Of a stretch of 64,000 bases of DNA, positions 1-11,905 are shown one piece after another. The stretch lies in contig NC_135563.1 of assembly GCF_964340395.1 (NCBI RefSeq), positions 7,755,655-7,819,654 of the forward strand, read 5' to 3'. The stretch comes from Glandiceps talaboti (Eukaryota > Hemichordata > Enteropneusta > Spengelidae). Position numbers and translations under genes: made by a program. The notes beneath the pieces are model-generated. The model was not told the origin of the DNA, did not search any database, and worked only from the letters and a program-made list of their open reading frames with translations. Numbering within the stretch: the stretch's first letter is position 1; every line of letters starts with the position of its first letter.

Positions 1-500
1 GTACCAGGATCTCAGGACACGTTTTCTGTGGATAAACTCACAAGCACACAAAACATTACTTTTGGTGAAGATGGTGTATGCTCAAACCAACAATACGAGA
101 GCTTTGGATTCGTTTTCCTTCACTTACAGCAGTTCAGACTAGATTGAATCAATTAGTTCTCCGTAGTATTTCTACAACGACACAGATCAGTTACCGTAAG
201 TAAAGACTTGTTGCTCTCCTGCTGCCAAACAGGATCTCTATCCGAATAACTTGGCCTTCCATCATACACCCTACATTCACATTTTATTCAAATACAAAGC
301 TTCATTCGGTAATACAAATATGGTTAGTAAATAACATGTTTACAATAAACTTCAATTCTTTTCCTCATTTAGGAAGTGTTTATGAACTACAGTTAATTTA
401 ATTCAGAGATAAATAGTTTTGAAAATATCCTTTTTCTACTATAGCTAAATGAAATTGTGATTTATCACTTATAGCGACACTTGCAACATTCTATGGAAAG
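1..500. other. no gene recognised
   Basis: AT-rich sequence with no recognisable exon, RNA gene or repeat structure. Promoters or upstream exons of the LDLa gene could lie here or further left, but nothing in the sequence supports a call. Confidence 0.4.
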
Positions 501-504
501 CCAC

Positions 505-1180
505 AGCTGACTTAAGTGTGCAATTACTATTATTGTATGTGCAAATACTATGTTATTATGTGCATTGAATAGTTTATTATGTACTTACCTTTAAGTTATT
601 ATGTGCATACTGTATTATTCTATGTACAGTTACTATTATTGTAGGTGCAATTACTATGTTATTATGTGCATTTAATAGTTTATTATGTACGGTTACTATT
701 ATTGTATGAGCTAACACTATGTTATTATGTGCATTAAATAGTTTATTATGTACAGTTACTATTATTGTATGTGCTAACGCTATGTTATTATGTGCATTAA
801 ATAGTTTATTATTCACTGTTACTATTATTGTATGTGCTAACACTATGTTATTATGTGCATTAAATAGTTTATTATGTACCAACCTAAAATAATGATGTGC
901 GTACTGTATTATTAAATGTACATTTATTATTATTTTATGGGCTATCGCTATGTTATTATGTGCATTAAATAGTTTATTATGTACCAACCTTAGGTTATTA
1001 TGTGCATACTGTATTATTGAATGTACAGTTAATATTATTGTATGTGCGAACACTATGTTATTATGTGCATTAAATATTTTATCATGTGCAAATCTTAAGT
1101 TATTATGTGCATGCTGTATTATTATATGTACAGTTACTATTATTGTATGCGCTAACACTACGTCGTTATGTGTATACAGT
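505..1180. repeat. AT-rich minisatellite
   Basis: Degenerate tandem repeat built on short phrases such as TTATTATGTGCATTAAATAG and TACTATTATTGTATGTGC, repeated with length variation through about 670 bp. Both strands stay open over long stretches only because the repeat lacks stops. The translations are repetitive (HNNI and CALN-like) and are not treated as genes. Confidence 0.85.
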
Positions 1181-1241
1181 AGTTTATTAAGGGCTTTCGT
1201 TAAGATCCCCCGCTAGAGGGCACACTTTCTCGGATTCAAAC

Positions 1242-1570
1242 ATGCACGCGCCGACTCGAGTTGCTGTTGTGTTATCGTTTTGTGATCACGTCCTGTCGTC
1301 TGTCATGGTCATGGAGTCTGTTCTGTCAGATTTAGGTCTGTCAGCTTTGACAGCACGTTTCTTGACAGAGGGAGTCACTTTCTCTCATGTGCTCGACATG
1401 ACTGAGGAAAATTCAATAAGTTGTCAGAAGATTGGGTGACCGACTTGATTTAAGAAGTCGGTGCCTGGAAGCTTTGGGGCGGGCAGAAAATAATAGGAAA
1501 ATCAAAGACATTTTAAAACCAACTCGAAATTGGAGATGCGAGATATTATGGAAGTATTCCGGAAGTACAA
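1242..1570 (+). pseudogene. possible SAM-like domain fragment
   Basis: An ATG at 1242 opens 65 codons containing VLSDLGLSALTARFLTEG and VTFSHVLDMTEEN, which has the helix spacing of a SAM domain. After the stop, another frame continues with VRRLGDRLDLRSRCLEALG, which fits the last SAM helices. The domain therefore appears broken by a frameshift near 1420-1435, or split across an intron that I cannot place. SAM-like N-termini occur both in host proteins and in mobile-element proteins, so the origin is open. No promoter was recognised. Confidence 0.35.
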
Positions 1571-2164
<594 letters not shown>

Positions 2165-2847
2165 TACGTAGAGACGGCAGTTTATATATTCATATACTAG
2201 TATTATGTAGAGACGACAGTTTAGCTGTCATCAAAAACATTAATTTGAACCAAGCATTATAAAGAAAGTCGTAACCAAATTCTTCAGTGCACTCAGATCG
2301 AAAATAACCATACAAACAAATTTAAAGACCACAAACTTTCTAGACACCACTCTAAACCTCTTAAATGGAGAATACAGTCCATACAGGAAGTGTAAATCAA
2401 CACTCTCTCAAACCACCTCCAGCGCCCAATACGGTAATACGTCATCTTCCGGCGGCAATAAGCAAACATGTCTCCAGCATATCATTTAGCAAAGAAGTGT
2501 TTGAAAAAACTGCACCTTTCCACAAAGATGCCCTGAAAAACAGCGGGTATTATAAGGAAAATTTAACATATATTGAGACTCCACACACAGGGAAGAAGAG
2601 AAATAACAGACAAAGAAACATCATCTGGTTTAATCTGCCATTCAACAAGAGTGTTAAATTTAAAATCGGCAAGATATTTCTCCGTCCTATTGAGAGGCAT
2701 TTCCCCCAAACACCAAACTACATAAGATCTTCAAGAAGGGAAATCTGAAGTTAAGTTGCAGTTGCATGCCGAACATGTCGAGTATTGTGAAAGCACACAA
2801 CAAGTCAGTCAGTGCAGAACGTACACAAACCAGATTTCAACTGAATG

Positions 2848-4160
2848 CCTCCCTTAAGGGAATCGCTAATTATACAATAACTCATTAAACTGGAAAAAAA
2901 ACTATGGTAACAGGCATTTTTTTTGGACAAGTGTACCTTCTTAGGTTAATGTATGTACCAAATTATACGAAATTTGAAGAGTGCATGATACTGCTAAATT
3001 ACTAAATATCGTCAATTATTCAAAATTCTCATTAAAGGTAAATGTTGTAGCAACAAACTTCATAGGACAGGTGCGCATAATTACGGTTGATATATGTACC
3101 ATATTTAAATACAAAATTTTAAGCTTGCATTTTTAAGATACAGCCTAGTTACCTAAAATCATTAATTATGCAAATATTTCCTGAAAACTGTAAGCTATAT
3201 CAACAAATTATATAGGACATATCTGCTTTGTTATGGTTAATGTATGTACTAAATGATATTGAAATTCAATATGAATTCTTATGATATATCTTAATTACCG
3301 AAAATCATGCAAATTAGTTATTAACACTGTAAGGTACATCAACAACTTTATAGGGCATATAAAGTTTGTTATGTTTAATGTATGAAGTAAATTATATTGC
3401 AATTGAAGCATGCAGTCTTAAGATATAGCCTAATTACCGAAAATAATTAATTATGCAAATTATTCACTAAATCTTCAAGCGAAATCAACAACTTTTATAG
3501 GAGATATGCAATCTTTTATGTTTCACGTATGTACTAAATTGTATTGAAAATGACATATACAGTCTTAAGAGAAAGCCAAATTACCGAAAATCATTGATTA
3601 TGCACATTATTCATTAACATTGTAAGTTACAACAACAAACTTTAAAGGACATATTTGATTTGTTATGGTTAACGTATGTACTAAATTGTATTGAAATTGA
3701 AGTGTGCAGTCTTAAGATATAGCCTAATTACCGAAAATCATTAATTATGCGAATTATTCATTAACACTGTAAGGTACATCAAGTAACTTTACAGAACATG
3801 TATGATTTGTTACGGTTAATTTACGTTTTGAATGGTATTGAAATTGAAGTATGCAATCGTAAGATAGAGTCTAATTACCAAGAATCATTAATTCAGCAAA
3901 TTATTCATTAACACTGAAAGGTACATTAACAAACTTGAAATGTATGTTGTTATATTTAATGAATATACTAAATTATATTGAAATTGAAGTATGTAGTCTT
4001 AAGATATTGCTTAATTAGTTGATTTCATTTATATGCAAATTTCCCTAATTAACATGAACAAATCTCGATCTAAAACTAATCAGGTCTAGCCATTACCCCA
4101 GACATTATAGGTACTAAAATTCATTATAATTTAGCCAGAAGTTGTTTTAAAAAAAATAAC

Positions 4161-4220
<60 letters not shown>

Positions 4221-4281
4221 CGCATGACAGAGACACAGACAAGTATTCCCCTTTTAATACCTCCCGTACCCTTACGAGAGG
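2848..4281 (-). mobile_element. nested non-autonomous transposon inside PLE-1
   Basis: A 1434-bp insertion splits the PLE-1 reading frame. Its ends are short inverted repeats, CCTCCCTTAAGGG on the left and CCTCTCGTAAGGG read from the right. Most of the interior (about 2930-4070) is about eight degenerate tandem copies, with a period near 145 bp, of a unit containing TAATTACCGAAAATCATTAA. A (CA)n tract lies near the right end. No coding region is visible, so it must be non-autonomous. Related copies occur near 7.0-7.55, 7.88-8.88, 21.29-21.61, 24.35/28.08-28.57 and 29.75 kb. No clear target duplication was seen. Confidence 0.75.
4162..4217. repeat. (CA)n microsatellite
   Basis: About 28 CA dinucleotides near the right end of the nested transposon. 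The same position in sister copies (28110-28150 and 29785-29825) is rich in TG and TCTG, so the tract belongs to the element itself. Confidence 0.95.
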
Positions 4282-4787
4282 TAAAAACTAATAAATCCTG
4301 CATGCAGCTGTAGGGATCGCAAACAGTTCCACTCAACGACAACTGCCTATCAACCAACGTAATATACAGGGCAAAAGTCGGACCAGATAACAACATCACG
4401 AAACTATACTTTGGGCTAACAGAGAATACATTCTCAAACCACAAACACACGTTTACTCATAAGAAGCTACAGTACAACACAGAGCTATCCAAACATTTTG
4501 GAATTTGAAGGAAAGGAACCAGCCATGTAATATCAAGTGGGATATCATCACCCAAGCGGCTGCTTATACAAGTGAGACGAAACGCTGTAACCTCTGTTTA
4601 GCCGAGAAACTTTGTATAATCAATGCTGAAAAGAGTATGTTACTGAACAAAAAATCCGAACTGGTCTCGAAATGTCGCCATGAAGGCAACTACTCGCTCG
4701 CCAACAAACCCCCGTAAGGAACAGTTAGTACGACCATCTTGTTACGCAATACATACATGCAAACATTAAGTGCATGTACCGACCTTG

Positions 4788-4875
4788 AGTTGCCTGAAGA
4801 TCGCTCGAAGCGTAAAACTCTGAGTACCGACTTATTAGGCCGGAAGATTGCTCGAAGAGTGAAATTCTGAGTACC
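4788..4875 (+). ncRNA. two decayed hammerhead-ribozyme-like motifs at the PLE-1 3' end
   Basis: CTGAAGA at 4794-4800, then a short hairpin and AAAACTCTGAGTACC, resembles a hammerhead core (CUGANGA, stem II, GAAA). The change of GAAA to AAAA should abolish activity. About 48 bp later the pattern repeats as CCGGAAGA (4840-4847), hairpin and GAAATTCTGAGTACC. Penelope-like elements are known to carry hammerhead motifs in their terminal repeats, and the position just downstream of the PLE-1 coding remnant fits that. Confidence 0.55.
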
Positions 4876-4907
4876 GACTTATTAGATCCTAATTCTTAAT
4901 TAAGTCA

Positions 4908-4978
<71 letters not shown>

Positions 4979-5047
4979 CAAAGTAGGTTGGTTGGAACTT
5001 GAGGTGCTTGGTTGTAACTCCGAGTTTCACGCTCAATGCGTTCATCA

Positions 5048-5090
5048 GTTGTCTGATGAACGCATTGAGCGTGAAACTCGGAGTTACAAC
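5048..5090 (+). ncRNA. hammerhead ribozyme, copy 1
   Basis: All core parts are present. Stem I is GTTGT (5048-5052) with ACAAC (5086-5090), then CTGATGA (5053-5059). Stem II is ACGC with GCGT around an ATTGA loop (5060-5072), then GAAA (5073-5076). A very short stem III, CT with AG around CGG, is followed by the U-H cleavage dinucleotide TT at 5084-5085. The short stem III matches the minimal type I hammerheads known from Penelope-like elements. On the minus strand the palindrome repeats the core, but GACAA replaces GTTGT, so stem I cannot form there. Self-cleavage is inferred. Confidence 0.8.
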
Positions 5091-5182
5091 CAAGCACCTC
5101 AAGTTCCAACCAACCTACTTTGATTATTCCCGCCCTGCTTACCCAAGCATCGAGCACTCTATTCTACGAGTTTGATACTATT

Positions 5183-5307
<125 letters not shown>

Positions 5308-5376
5308 CAAAGTAGGTTGGTTGGAACTTGAGGTGCTTGGTTGTAACTCCGAGTTTCACGCTCAATGCGTTCATCA

Positions 5377-5419
5377 GTTGTCTGATGAACGCATTGAGCG
5401 TGAAACTCGGAGTTACAAC
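5377..5419 (+). ncRNA. hammerhead ribozyme, copy 2
   Basis: Identical to copy 1, one 329-bp unit downstream: CTGATGA at 5382-5388, GAAA at 5402-5405, stem I GTTGT/ACAAC. Two identical ribozymes in tandem could in principle cut a 329-nt monomer out of a read-through transcript, as proposed for retrozymes. That consequence is inference. Confidence 0.8.
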
Positions 5420-5511
5420 CAAGCACCTCAAGTTCCAACCAACCTACTTTGATTATTCCCGCCCTGCTTACCCAAGCATCGAGCACTCTATTCTACGAGT
5501 TTGATACTATT

Positions 5512-5666
<155 letters not shown>

Positions 5667-5794
5667 CCATATGCAGGGGATATATCAATGTTGTTGCATT
5701 ACGATTCTACAGCTTGATATTAGGGGTTAAAAATTATTTGTATTCAGTATTGTCTTAATGAAACATCTGACAATATTTTCACTATCACTTTCAG

Positions 5795-5926
5795 GACCAT
5801 GTATGAAGAACGATAGACAATGCAACATAGGGGACGATATAACAAACTTATGTGTCAAACCATACATGTGGTGTAATGGTGTACGTGACTGTCCAAATAC
5901 AGCAGATGAACTTCAATGCAGTTTTG
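5795..5926 (+). CDS. LDLa-module exon 1 of the window
   Basis: Internal exon bounded by TTTCAG and G|GTAAGTG, phase 1 at both ends, 132 bp. It encodes one LDL-receptor class A module with six cysteines in the order C-MKNDRQ-C-NIGDDITNL-C-VKPYMW-C-NGVRD-C-PNTADELQ-C. Such modules are extracellular, calcium-dependent ligand-binding folds of about 40 residues. The usual DGSDE tail is replaced by NTADE, so calcium coordination may be weaker. The cysteine spacing after C2 is longer than typical. It is the first exon of the host gene that can be recognised; earlier exons are not visible. Confidence 0.8.
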
Positions 5927-7020
5927 GTAAGTGCATAGTGATGGCATAAGACATATTTTACATTCCGTCTTGGTGTCTATGTCTAAACGTCTGTGGACAT
6001 GATATCGCTACATGAAATTTGCTACATATCTCCCATAATTACAACAAGTGGTTGCCATATGGATTTTGGTGGACATACTATGAATATTAATTACTCATTT
6101 GCATAAATTAATGAGTTCGGTAATTAGGCTGGGTTTTAAGGCCAAAAAAATTGTGGGAGTTCCGATAACGCCCAATTCAAAATTGTGAGTAGGGTGACAT
6201 TTTTAAAGTCTTAAAGTTTTGTCTGGTTCATAGGTTATGCTTTCCGTTATTCATCTGGAGCCCTTCAATATGGTCTTTGCGTTATGGGTCGTTTTCCATC
6301 AGTTCTTCATAGTTTTTATGTCAACTTCAACATCCTCATCCTAATCCTCAGCTACAGTGGGCATACACAGCTTTCTTTCCCATGTCACTGTCATGACATT
6401 TCTACACACATGGCACAGTTTAGGTTAGGTCTCATTACCACTTCGTTCTCTACAGTGTAGCTTGGTGGTATTAAAGGAGTACCACTTAATCTTATATACG
6501 TCACTTACACACACATTTCACTAAATAAAGCATTTGTCTGGCTGAGGTTTGTTCTGGAGGTTTGGTAGGTAATGATCTTGGAGAATCTGTTCAAATGTTC
6601 TGTTCATATATACTTTACAAAAGTCACAAGATACTTCTTATCGATGTGATCGCACTTTCTGTACGATACATAGGAGACGTTTTGTGGTACGCTGTATTCC
6701 GCCATGTTGTTTTATTATCACACGAGGTGATGACGTCTTCAAACCTCATAATGTTTTCGAATCACCTAAAACAAAGTTTAGGGTCGGCAGCTTAAAAATT
6801 AGGCGGGGTCGAGTTACCGGAACCAAACAAATTGTTTCGGCCTAAGAATGCGAGCATCGAATTTCATATAATTTAGTTTACCCATCAACTATAAAAAAAA
6901 TGCACACATGGCCCACGAAATTTGTTGACAAAATTCTTAATTTTAAAGACTAATTTGCACACGTTAATGATTTCTAGTAAATAGCTTATATTTTATAAGT
7001 CATCAGGTGTAAATTGAAAG
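5927..7020. other. intron, no gene recognised
   Basis: AT-rich intronic sequence. A stretch with GTAATTAGGCTG near 6120 is faintly similar to the TAATTACCGAAA interspersed repeats. The open frame at 6562-6795 has no protein features that I recognise. Confidence 0.4.
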
Positions 7021-8890
7021 CCTCTCGTAAGGGCAAAACCATAGCGTCACAAATTGTTGGACTGTAAAATTCAAAAACTAGAATAAAACATGCGCTTTGT
7101 TATCATCAACGAATATATTAAATTATACAGAATCTGAAGCAGTCATTTTTCAAATACATCTCAATTCCTAACAAATATTAATTAATGCAAATGATTCATT
7201 AAAACTAAATGCTATTTCGACTAACTCATGGGTTATTCTTGAGATGTAGCAAATTATATATTTGAATCTTGCATTCCAAAGTGTGATGGCTTAATTACCG
7301 ATATATATTAATTATGCAAATTACTAAAAACTGACAAGTATGCCATGAGGCTTTTTACGATATGTTTGCTTTGTTTTGGTTGATTTATTTGCAAATTATT
7401 TGGAAATTGAAGTGTGCATTCTGAAGATATATCTTAATTACTGAATATAATTGATAATGCAAATTACTAATTTAAATAACAGCCATGTCAACAAACTTCG
7501 TAGGACATTTTAAATTGTGACATGGATGTTTGAAAAGATTTATACCGCGAGCTTTCAGTGTTGAACCAGTCAAAAATTTATTTCTCTAAAATATATCCTA
7601 ATGAGAGTGACAAAGGGTCCGCCGGTACAAGTTACGGAAAAAAATAAGTGTTGCATTAGAATTTCAATTTTTTTTATTTACAGAAAAATGGCAAACATAT
7701 AGATGATGAGATGACTAGTTAGTGTGTCCTAGCGTTATTGATATAATTTGAGTAATTGTCTGTTGAATATGTTTTGGATATCAGGCAATCAATTCTATTA
7801 GCAGCAGTTAGAATAATACAACGAAGCGGGAGCTACCATTACAGGGGATCAGAGCGAGGGGTGGGATCGGAGCGAGGGGTAGGTTCGGGAGAGGTAAATT
7901 AACGATTTTCGGTAATTGGGCTATATCTCAAGAATGCACGCTTCAAATTCATTATAACTTGGTACACACTTTTGCAATACCAAAGTGCACCCGTCCTGAA
8001 AATATTAATAATTTAGCTTTTAGTTTTAATAAGATATTGGCATATTTTCGGTACATTGTACACACAATCGTCATGGACATTAAAGGATCTGTGTCATCGT
8101 TTTCTCCATAACGGATTGCCCAATTCAAATGGAATTTTGAAGACGTATTCCGTGGGGTAATGGCAAGACTTTAATAGGTTTTGGTAAAAATCCCGTGAAT
8201 ATTAATGAGCAATTTACGTATTAATAATTTTCGGTAATTAGGCTATATCTCAAGAATGCACGCTTCAAATTCATTATAACTTGGTACACACATTTGCAAT
8301 ACCAAAGCGATACCAATATTACTAATGTAGCTTTTAGTTTTAATAAGTTATTGGCATATTTTCGATTAGCCACAAAAAAGAAAAAAATAGTTTCTCCATG
8401 AAATGTCGTCTAAAGTGGTGCGGCTTTATCACCATTTTCTAAAACACGACTGGCTCAATTCAAACGAAATTTATTGCATGTCTTTTGTAGGGTAGTGACA
8501 AGAAGTGATTAGGTTTCAGTAAACATCCCAATAATATTAACGAGAAATTTACATATTTAATGGTTTTTGGTAATTAGGCTATATCTCAAGAATGCACGCT
8601 TCAAATTCAATATAATTTGATACATATATTTGCGATACCAAAGCGCACTTGTCCTGAAAATATTATTGATGTAGCTTTTAGTTTTAATAAATTATCGGCA
8701 TATTTTTGTAGGCAACTAAAAAGGAAAATATACTTTCTTGTCAGGAAATGTTGTCTAAAGTGGTACGACGATGCGGTTATTTTTTTTTCACATTCTCAAC
8801 AATTGTCACAGTACATGTTGTGGTTGGCCAGGAGATCACTAACAGCAATGAGCAAATAGCAATCAATGAGAAAAAATAACTTATTACATA
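7021..8890. repeat. interspersed repeat copies with internal tandem units
   Basis: Two adjacent copies of the family nested in PLE-1. The first starts CCTCTCGTAAGGG at 7021 and runs to about 7550 in the minus-type orientation (AATTACCGA, TTATGCAAATTA). The second, about 7880-8880, runs the other way and holds three units with a period near 330 bp, each containing GGTAATTAGGCTATATCTCA (about 7912, 8233, 8568). It also contains ATACCAAAGCGCAC and TTTTAGTTTTAATAA, phrases that flank the DIRS element at 21.3 kb. No genuine coding sequence. Confidence 0.75.
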
Positions 8891-9270
8891 TGTTCTGTTG
8901 TATTCCAACAATTGTCTGTAGGGCCGGAACGACAATCTCAAAACTTTGCTCTTACGGAAGACATTCAGTTTACATCTGGTGGATTTTAAATTTTTAAACT
9001 ATTTTATCATGGCTTCCTATTTGAAATATAAAAAGTGAAACAATATATACCAAGTCTATAAATAATACAAATAAATTGCTGAAAATTAATATATGTGTAT
9101 GTTTGTTAGTGTACATACCATAACAAACCTTTTACACACTTATTAATGTTTTGAAATGTATTGAGTTACAAGCACGGACTTGGCACATGTTGTTTCACAT
9201 TTATTTTTCAAGTATGAATCCATCCAAAATAAATACAGTACCCAATCCTCATCCATGTGGCCTTTTTTAA
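8885..9270. repeat. dispersed repeat, also at 23.75 and 52.75 kb
   Basis: TATGTTCTGTTGTATTCCAA and neighbouring sequence (8890-8990) recur inverted at about 23754-23830. The stretch 9105-9265 (AATGTTTTGAAATGTATTGA, then CATGTTGTTTCAC and CTCATCCATGTGGCC) recurs at about 52755-52935. It is a moderately old interspersed repeat without recognised coding content. Confidence 0.6.
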
Positions 9271-9728
9271 TAACTCGGAATCCCCCGATTCAAGCACTGA
9301 GAGAGAATTATTTCCTTTTGGCAACTTTGATTTGTGGTTTAGATTTGCACGATCACGGGTATATGCAAATTGTGACACTTAAGTGCCTCTGTATACAATT
9401 ACTGCCGACGGTCGTAGTTTTATGCATTTTTCTATTACATTTGCGAAAAGTTGTGCTCTTTCCAGATTAGTCAAAACAATCAGTAGATTGCGCAGTACGC
9501 CAACCATTCAATTATGATTTTATGGGCTTTATTCTAACGGTTTGTAGTTTGCGAGAATTAAAATGACCCAATTACAAAGTATGAAAATACACCTGGCCAA
9601 CCCAATGGTATTAAATATGAGGCTACTTTGTGATCGATTCAAAAGATATAATTGTCATACTTATATAAAAAATCTCACAGCACAAGCTTCAATAATTTTT
9701 CTCATGAAAGTATTGTATCATTTAATAG

Positions 9729-9848
9729 ATAGCTGTGAAGAATATGGCCATCTCTGCTCTGATGGAATTTGTATCCCCAATACGCTGACGTGTGACTTTA
9801 TTAAGGATTGTGAGGATGGAAGTGACGAATTTAATTGCAATCACACAA
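9729..9848 (+). CDS. LDLa-module exon 2
   Basis: 120-bp exon between TTTAATAG and CAA|GTAAGT, phase 1-1. It encodes SCEEYGHLCSDGICIPN and TCDFIKDCEDGSDEFNC, a fully canonical LDLa module with six cysteines and the calcium-binding DCEDGSDE tail. The open frame extends upstream of the acceptor to 9563, but that part lacks LDLa features and is read as intron. The flanking intron carries the Penelope-like element PLE-2 starting about 200 bp downstream. Confidence 0.92.
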
Positions 9849-9927
9849 GTAAGTCATTTCTCAATTATAGAAATTACAATAACAATGCAAGCGTTGATAT
9901 ATTATGAGCTTAAACCTTCCAATACAG

Positions 9928-10036
<109 letters not shown>

Positions 10037-10061
10037 TTGGTAGTACTGGAACTCTTTCTTG

Positions 10062-10104
10062 GTTGTAACTCGGAGTTTCGCGCATAGTGCGATCATCAGA
10101 CAAC
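10062..10104 (-). ncRNA. hammerhead ribozyme in the PLE-2 3' terminal repeat
   Basis: Read on the minus strand: GTTGT (10104-10100), CTGATGA (10099-10093), a stem II hairpin CGC/GCG, GAAA (10079-10076), a tiny CTCCGAG stem III, TT, then ACAAC (10066-10062) closing stem I. Stems I and the core match the + strand ribozymes at 5.05 and 5.38 kb, so all three come from related elements. The pair next to the core is U-C rather than the usual G-C, which may slow cleavage. Confidence 0.72.
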
Positions 10105-10305
10105 TCTAAGGCCTACTCTCTGGGTGTGCTGTATATATAGAGTGTAGACAATAGAAATACCATCACTATTGTCTGTGTCAGTGGGTAGGTGTTGTATGTG
10201 TGGAGGTGTTGGTTGTTATTGTGTGAGTTATTGGGTGCGGACAAGTAAGTGTTGGCGGATTGTTACATGTTGGGCTTTGATGTTCCGTTAGTTAACGGGT
10301 TTAGT

Positions 10306-11886
10306 TTAGGTGATAGATGCTCTATTGAAGTTGGACAAATAAAACTTATTCTCGTGTCGGCATTTGGATATCAACTCAGTTCTTTTGTTTAGTGTGGAGC
10401 TTTTGTCTGCTTTAATAATAGTTAGTTTTTCGGTTAAACACAGGTTGCATCGTTTTGTTTTATTGGTGTATGCTTGGGCTGTCTTGCTGATGGACCAGGA
10501 TACGGAAAAAGGCTCATTGTTTCTTTTCAGTTTCCAAATGTGTTTAGATAGTTCTGTGCTGTTATCGTGTTTTTCATGTTTGAATGACTGTTTGTGGTTG
10601 GCGTATCTCTGTTTGAAGTTGTTCTCTGTTAGACCGATATATACTTTTGTTTGTTTTCCGTGGACTTTGGCTTGGTATACGATGTTTTCCGTTTGGCATT
10701 CGCCGTTCAAAGGGCAGGTGTCTTTCTGTCTGCAATTACAAGGTTTTTGAGTGGGTTTAGTTTCGCTGTTGGAGATGGTGGCGTTATGCGCTTTGATTAT
10801 GGTAGCCATGTTTGGCATGCAGCTATAACTGACTTTGACATTGTTTCTGTTGAATATTTTGTGTAACTTAGAGTCTGCTGGGAAATGTTTTGCGGTTAGG
10901 TTGAGGAATCGTTTGCCTACATTGGTGGCTACATTTTTGCTGTATGGTGGGCTAAACCAGATGGTGTTTCTATTTCTGTTTTTCTTGTTTTTCTGCGTCG
11001 GGGTGCTGGTGTACGTGATGTTCTCTTTGTGGCCGCTGGTTTTTAGTGCATTTTGGTACAGTGGGGCTGCCTGGTTGAAGATGTGTTCGTCGGATGATAT
11101 GTCGGAAATTCTACGGCCGATGGCTGACGATATGTTCTTGATGATGCTGGGTGGGTGGTTAGACTGCGTGTGTATGTACATGGGGTTGTCGTTGGGTTTT
11201 CTGTAAGGGTAATATTTACCGTTGTTGAGGTTGAGCGTTATGTCTAGAAAGTTGACGGTTTTCAGATTGGTGAGTATGGTTATTTTTAACCCCATGGCTT
11301 TGAAGGTTTTAGTTATGTCTTTTCTAATACTTTCTGATTTACTTCCGGTGATGTTCTTGAAGGCGGCGAGTCCGTCGTCCCTATAGAGACCTATGTTTTC
11401 TTTACCATTTTGTTTGGCTAATTTGTGTAGCATGAATATTCCGACCAGTTCGCATATTTCGGCCCCGTCGTTGCTTCCCATCGTGACGTCATATGACCCA
11501 TTACTATTCTTTTTTACCCATGGTTTGGTTTTATCAAAGAGGAGAGATTCCCGCGCGTGCATGATAATTTGTTTGTCTTCATCTGATATGGTGGTGTATT
11601 GGCCGGCAAATTTGAGGGATTCTAATAACAATTTTTCGGTTATGGATGGGTAAAAGTCGCATATGTCGAAGCAGGCGAAAGTGTGTTTGTTTTTGTCCTC
11701 TAAGTTCTTGAACCATTCGATGACTGACATAGAATTTTTCCATTGGTTGACGGCGACTATGGGTCTTATGTTTTGGAGGTATTTTTTGCTAATAATGCCT
11801 ATCTCGCTTTTTGCGGGGTTGATTAGTCTGCAAGGTAAACTGTGTTCGAAATTGTCTTTACACCACCATATCAGATGAAGACACAC
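10306..11886 (-). CDS. Penelope-like reverse transcriptase with GIY-YIG endonuclease
   Basis: An uninterrupted reading frame of 526 codons. RT motif A, FDICDFYPS, lies at about residues 73-81. The catalytic YRDD box is at 168-171, and FLDITLNL follows at 213-220. A cysteine cluster CNC...C...C (383-397) leads into the GIY-YIG nuclease: NIVYQ at 401-405, YIGLTENNF at 416-424, and ELSKHIWKLK. The C-terminus has CNLC (480-483) and a KCRHE box. Penelope RTs are usually longer at the N-terminus. This frame begins inside the palm/finger region (CRLINPAKSEIG), so the protein is N-terminally truncated, although the rest is intact. The start codon is arbitrary. It runs antisense to the LDLa gene. Confidence 0.88.
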   Translation of the reverse strand: MCLHLIWWCKDNFEHSLPCRLINPAKSEIGIISKKYLQNIRPIVAVNQWKNSMSVIEWFKNLEDKNKHTFACFDICDFYPSITEKLLLESLKFAGQYTTISDEDKQIIMHARESLLFDKTKPWVKKNSNGSYDVTMGSNDGAEICELVGIFMLHKLAKQNGKENIGLYRDDGLAAFKNITGSKSESIRKDITKTFKAMGLKITILTNLKTVNFLDITLNLNNGKYYPYRKPNDNPMYIHTQSNHPPSIIKNISSAIGRRISDISSDEHIFNQAAPLYQNALKTSGHKENITYTSTPTQKNKKNRNRNTIWFSPPYSKNVATNVGKRFLNLTAKHFPADSKLHKIFNRNNVKVSYSCMPNMATIIKAHNATISNSETKPTQKPCNCRQKDTCPLNGECQTENIVYQAKVHGKQTKVYIGLTENNFKQRYANHKQSFKHEKHDNSTELSKHIWKLKRNNEPFSVSWSISKTAQAYTNKTKRCNLCLTEKLTIIKADKSSTLNKRTELISKCRHENKFYLSNFNRASIT

Positions 11887-11905
11887 CCAGAGAGTAGGCC
11901 TCAGA

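Larger units (their letters stand above)
2190..4880 (+). pseudogene. Penelope-like element PLE-1, decayed and interrupted
   Basis: This is a 5'-truncated, frameshifted relative of the element at 10.3-11.9 kb. It starts at the RT catalytic motif: the frame around 2204-2255 reads CRDDSLAVIKNINLN, against YRDDGLAAFKNIT in the fuller copy. The post-RT region follows at 2365-2748 (ending in RNIIWFNLPFNKSV and HFPQTPNY), then the conserved CMPNM block at about 2765. Homology stops at 2847 and resumes at about 4282 with the CxC and GIY-YIG endonuclease region (GLTENTF, ELSKHFWN), then TKRCNLCLAEKL and ELVSKCRHEGN near 4575-4690. The gap is exactly filled by a separate inserted element. Several stops and frameshifts make it inactive. 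Confidence 0.85.

Noticed and set aside
577-1216. 193-codon minus frame and 88-codon + frame
   Set aside because: Both come from the AT-rich minisatellite; the repeated HNNI and CALN phrases mirror the unit.
10364-11878. Several + strand frames of 70-130 codons
   Set aside because: They are antisense shadows of the intact Penelope-like RT/GIY-YIG frame.
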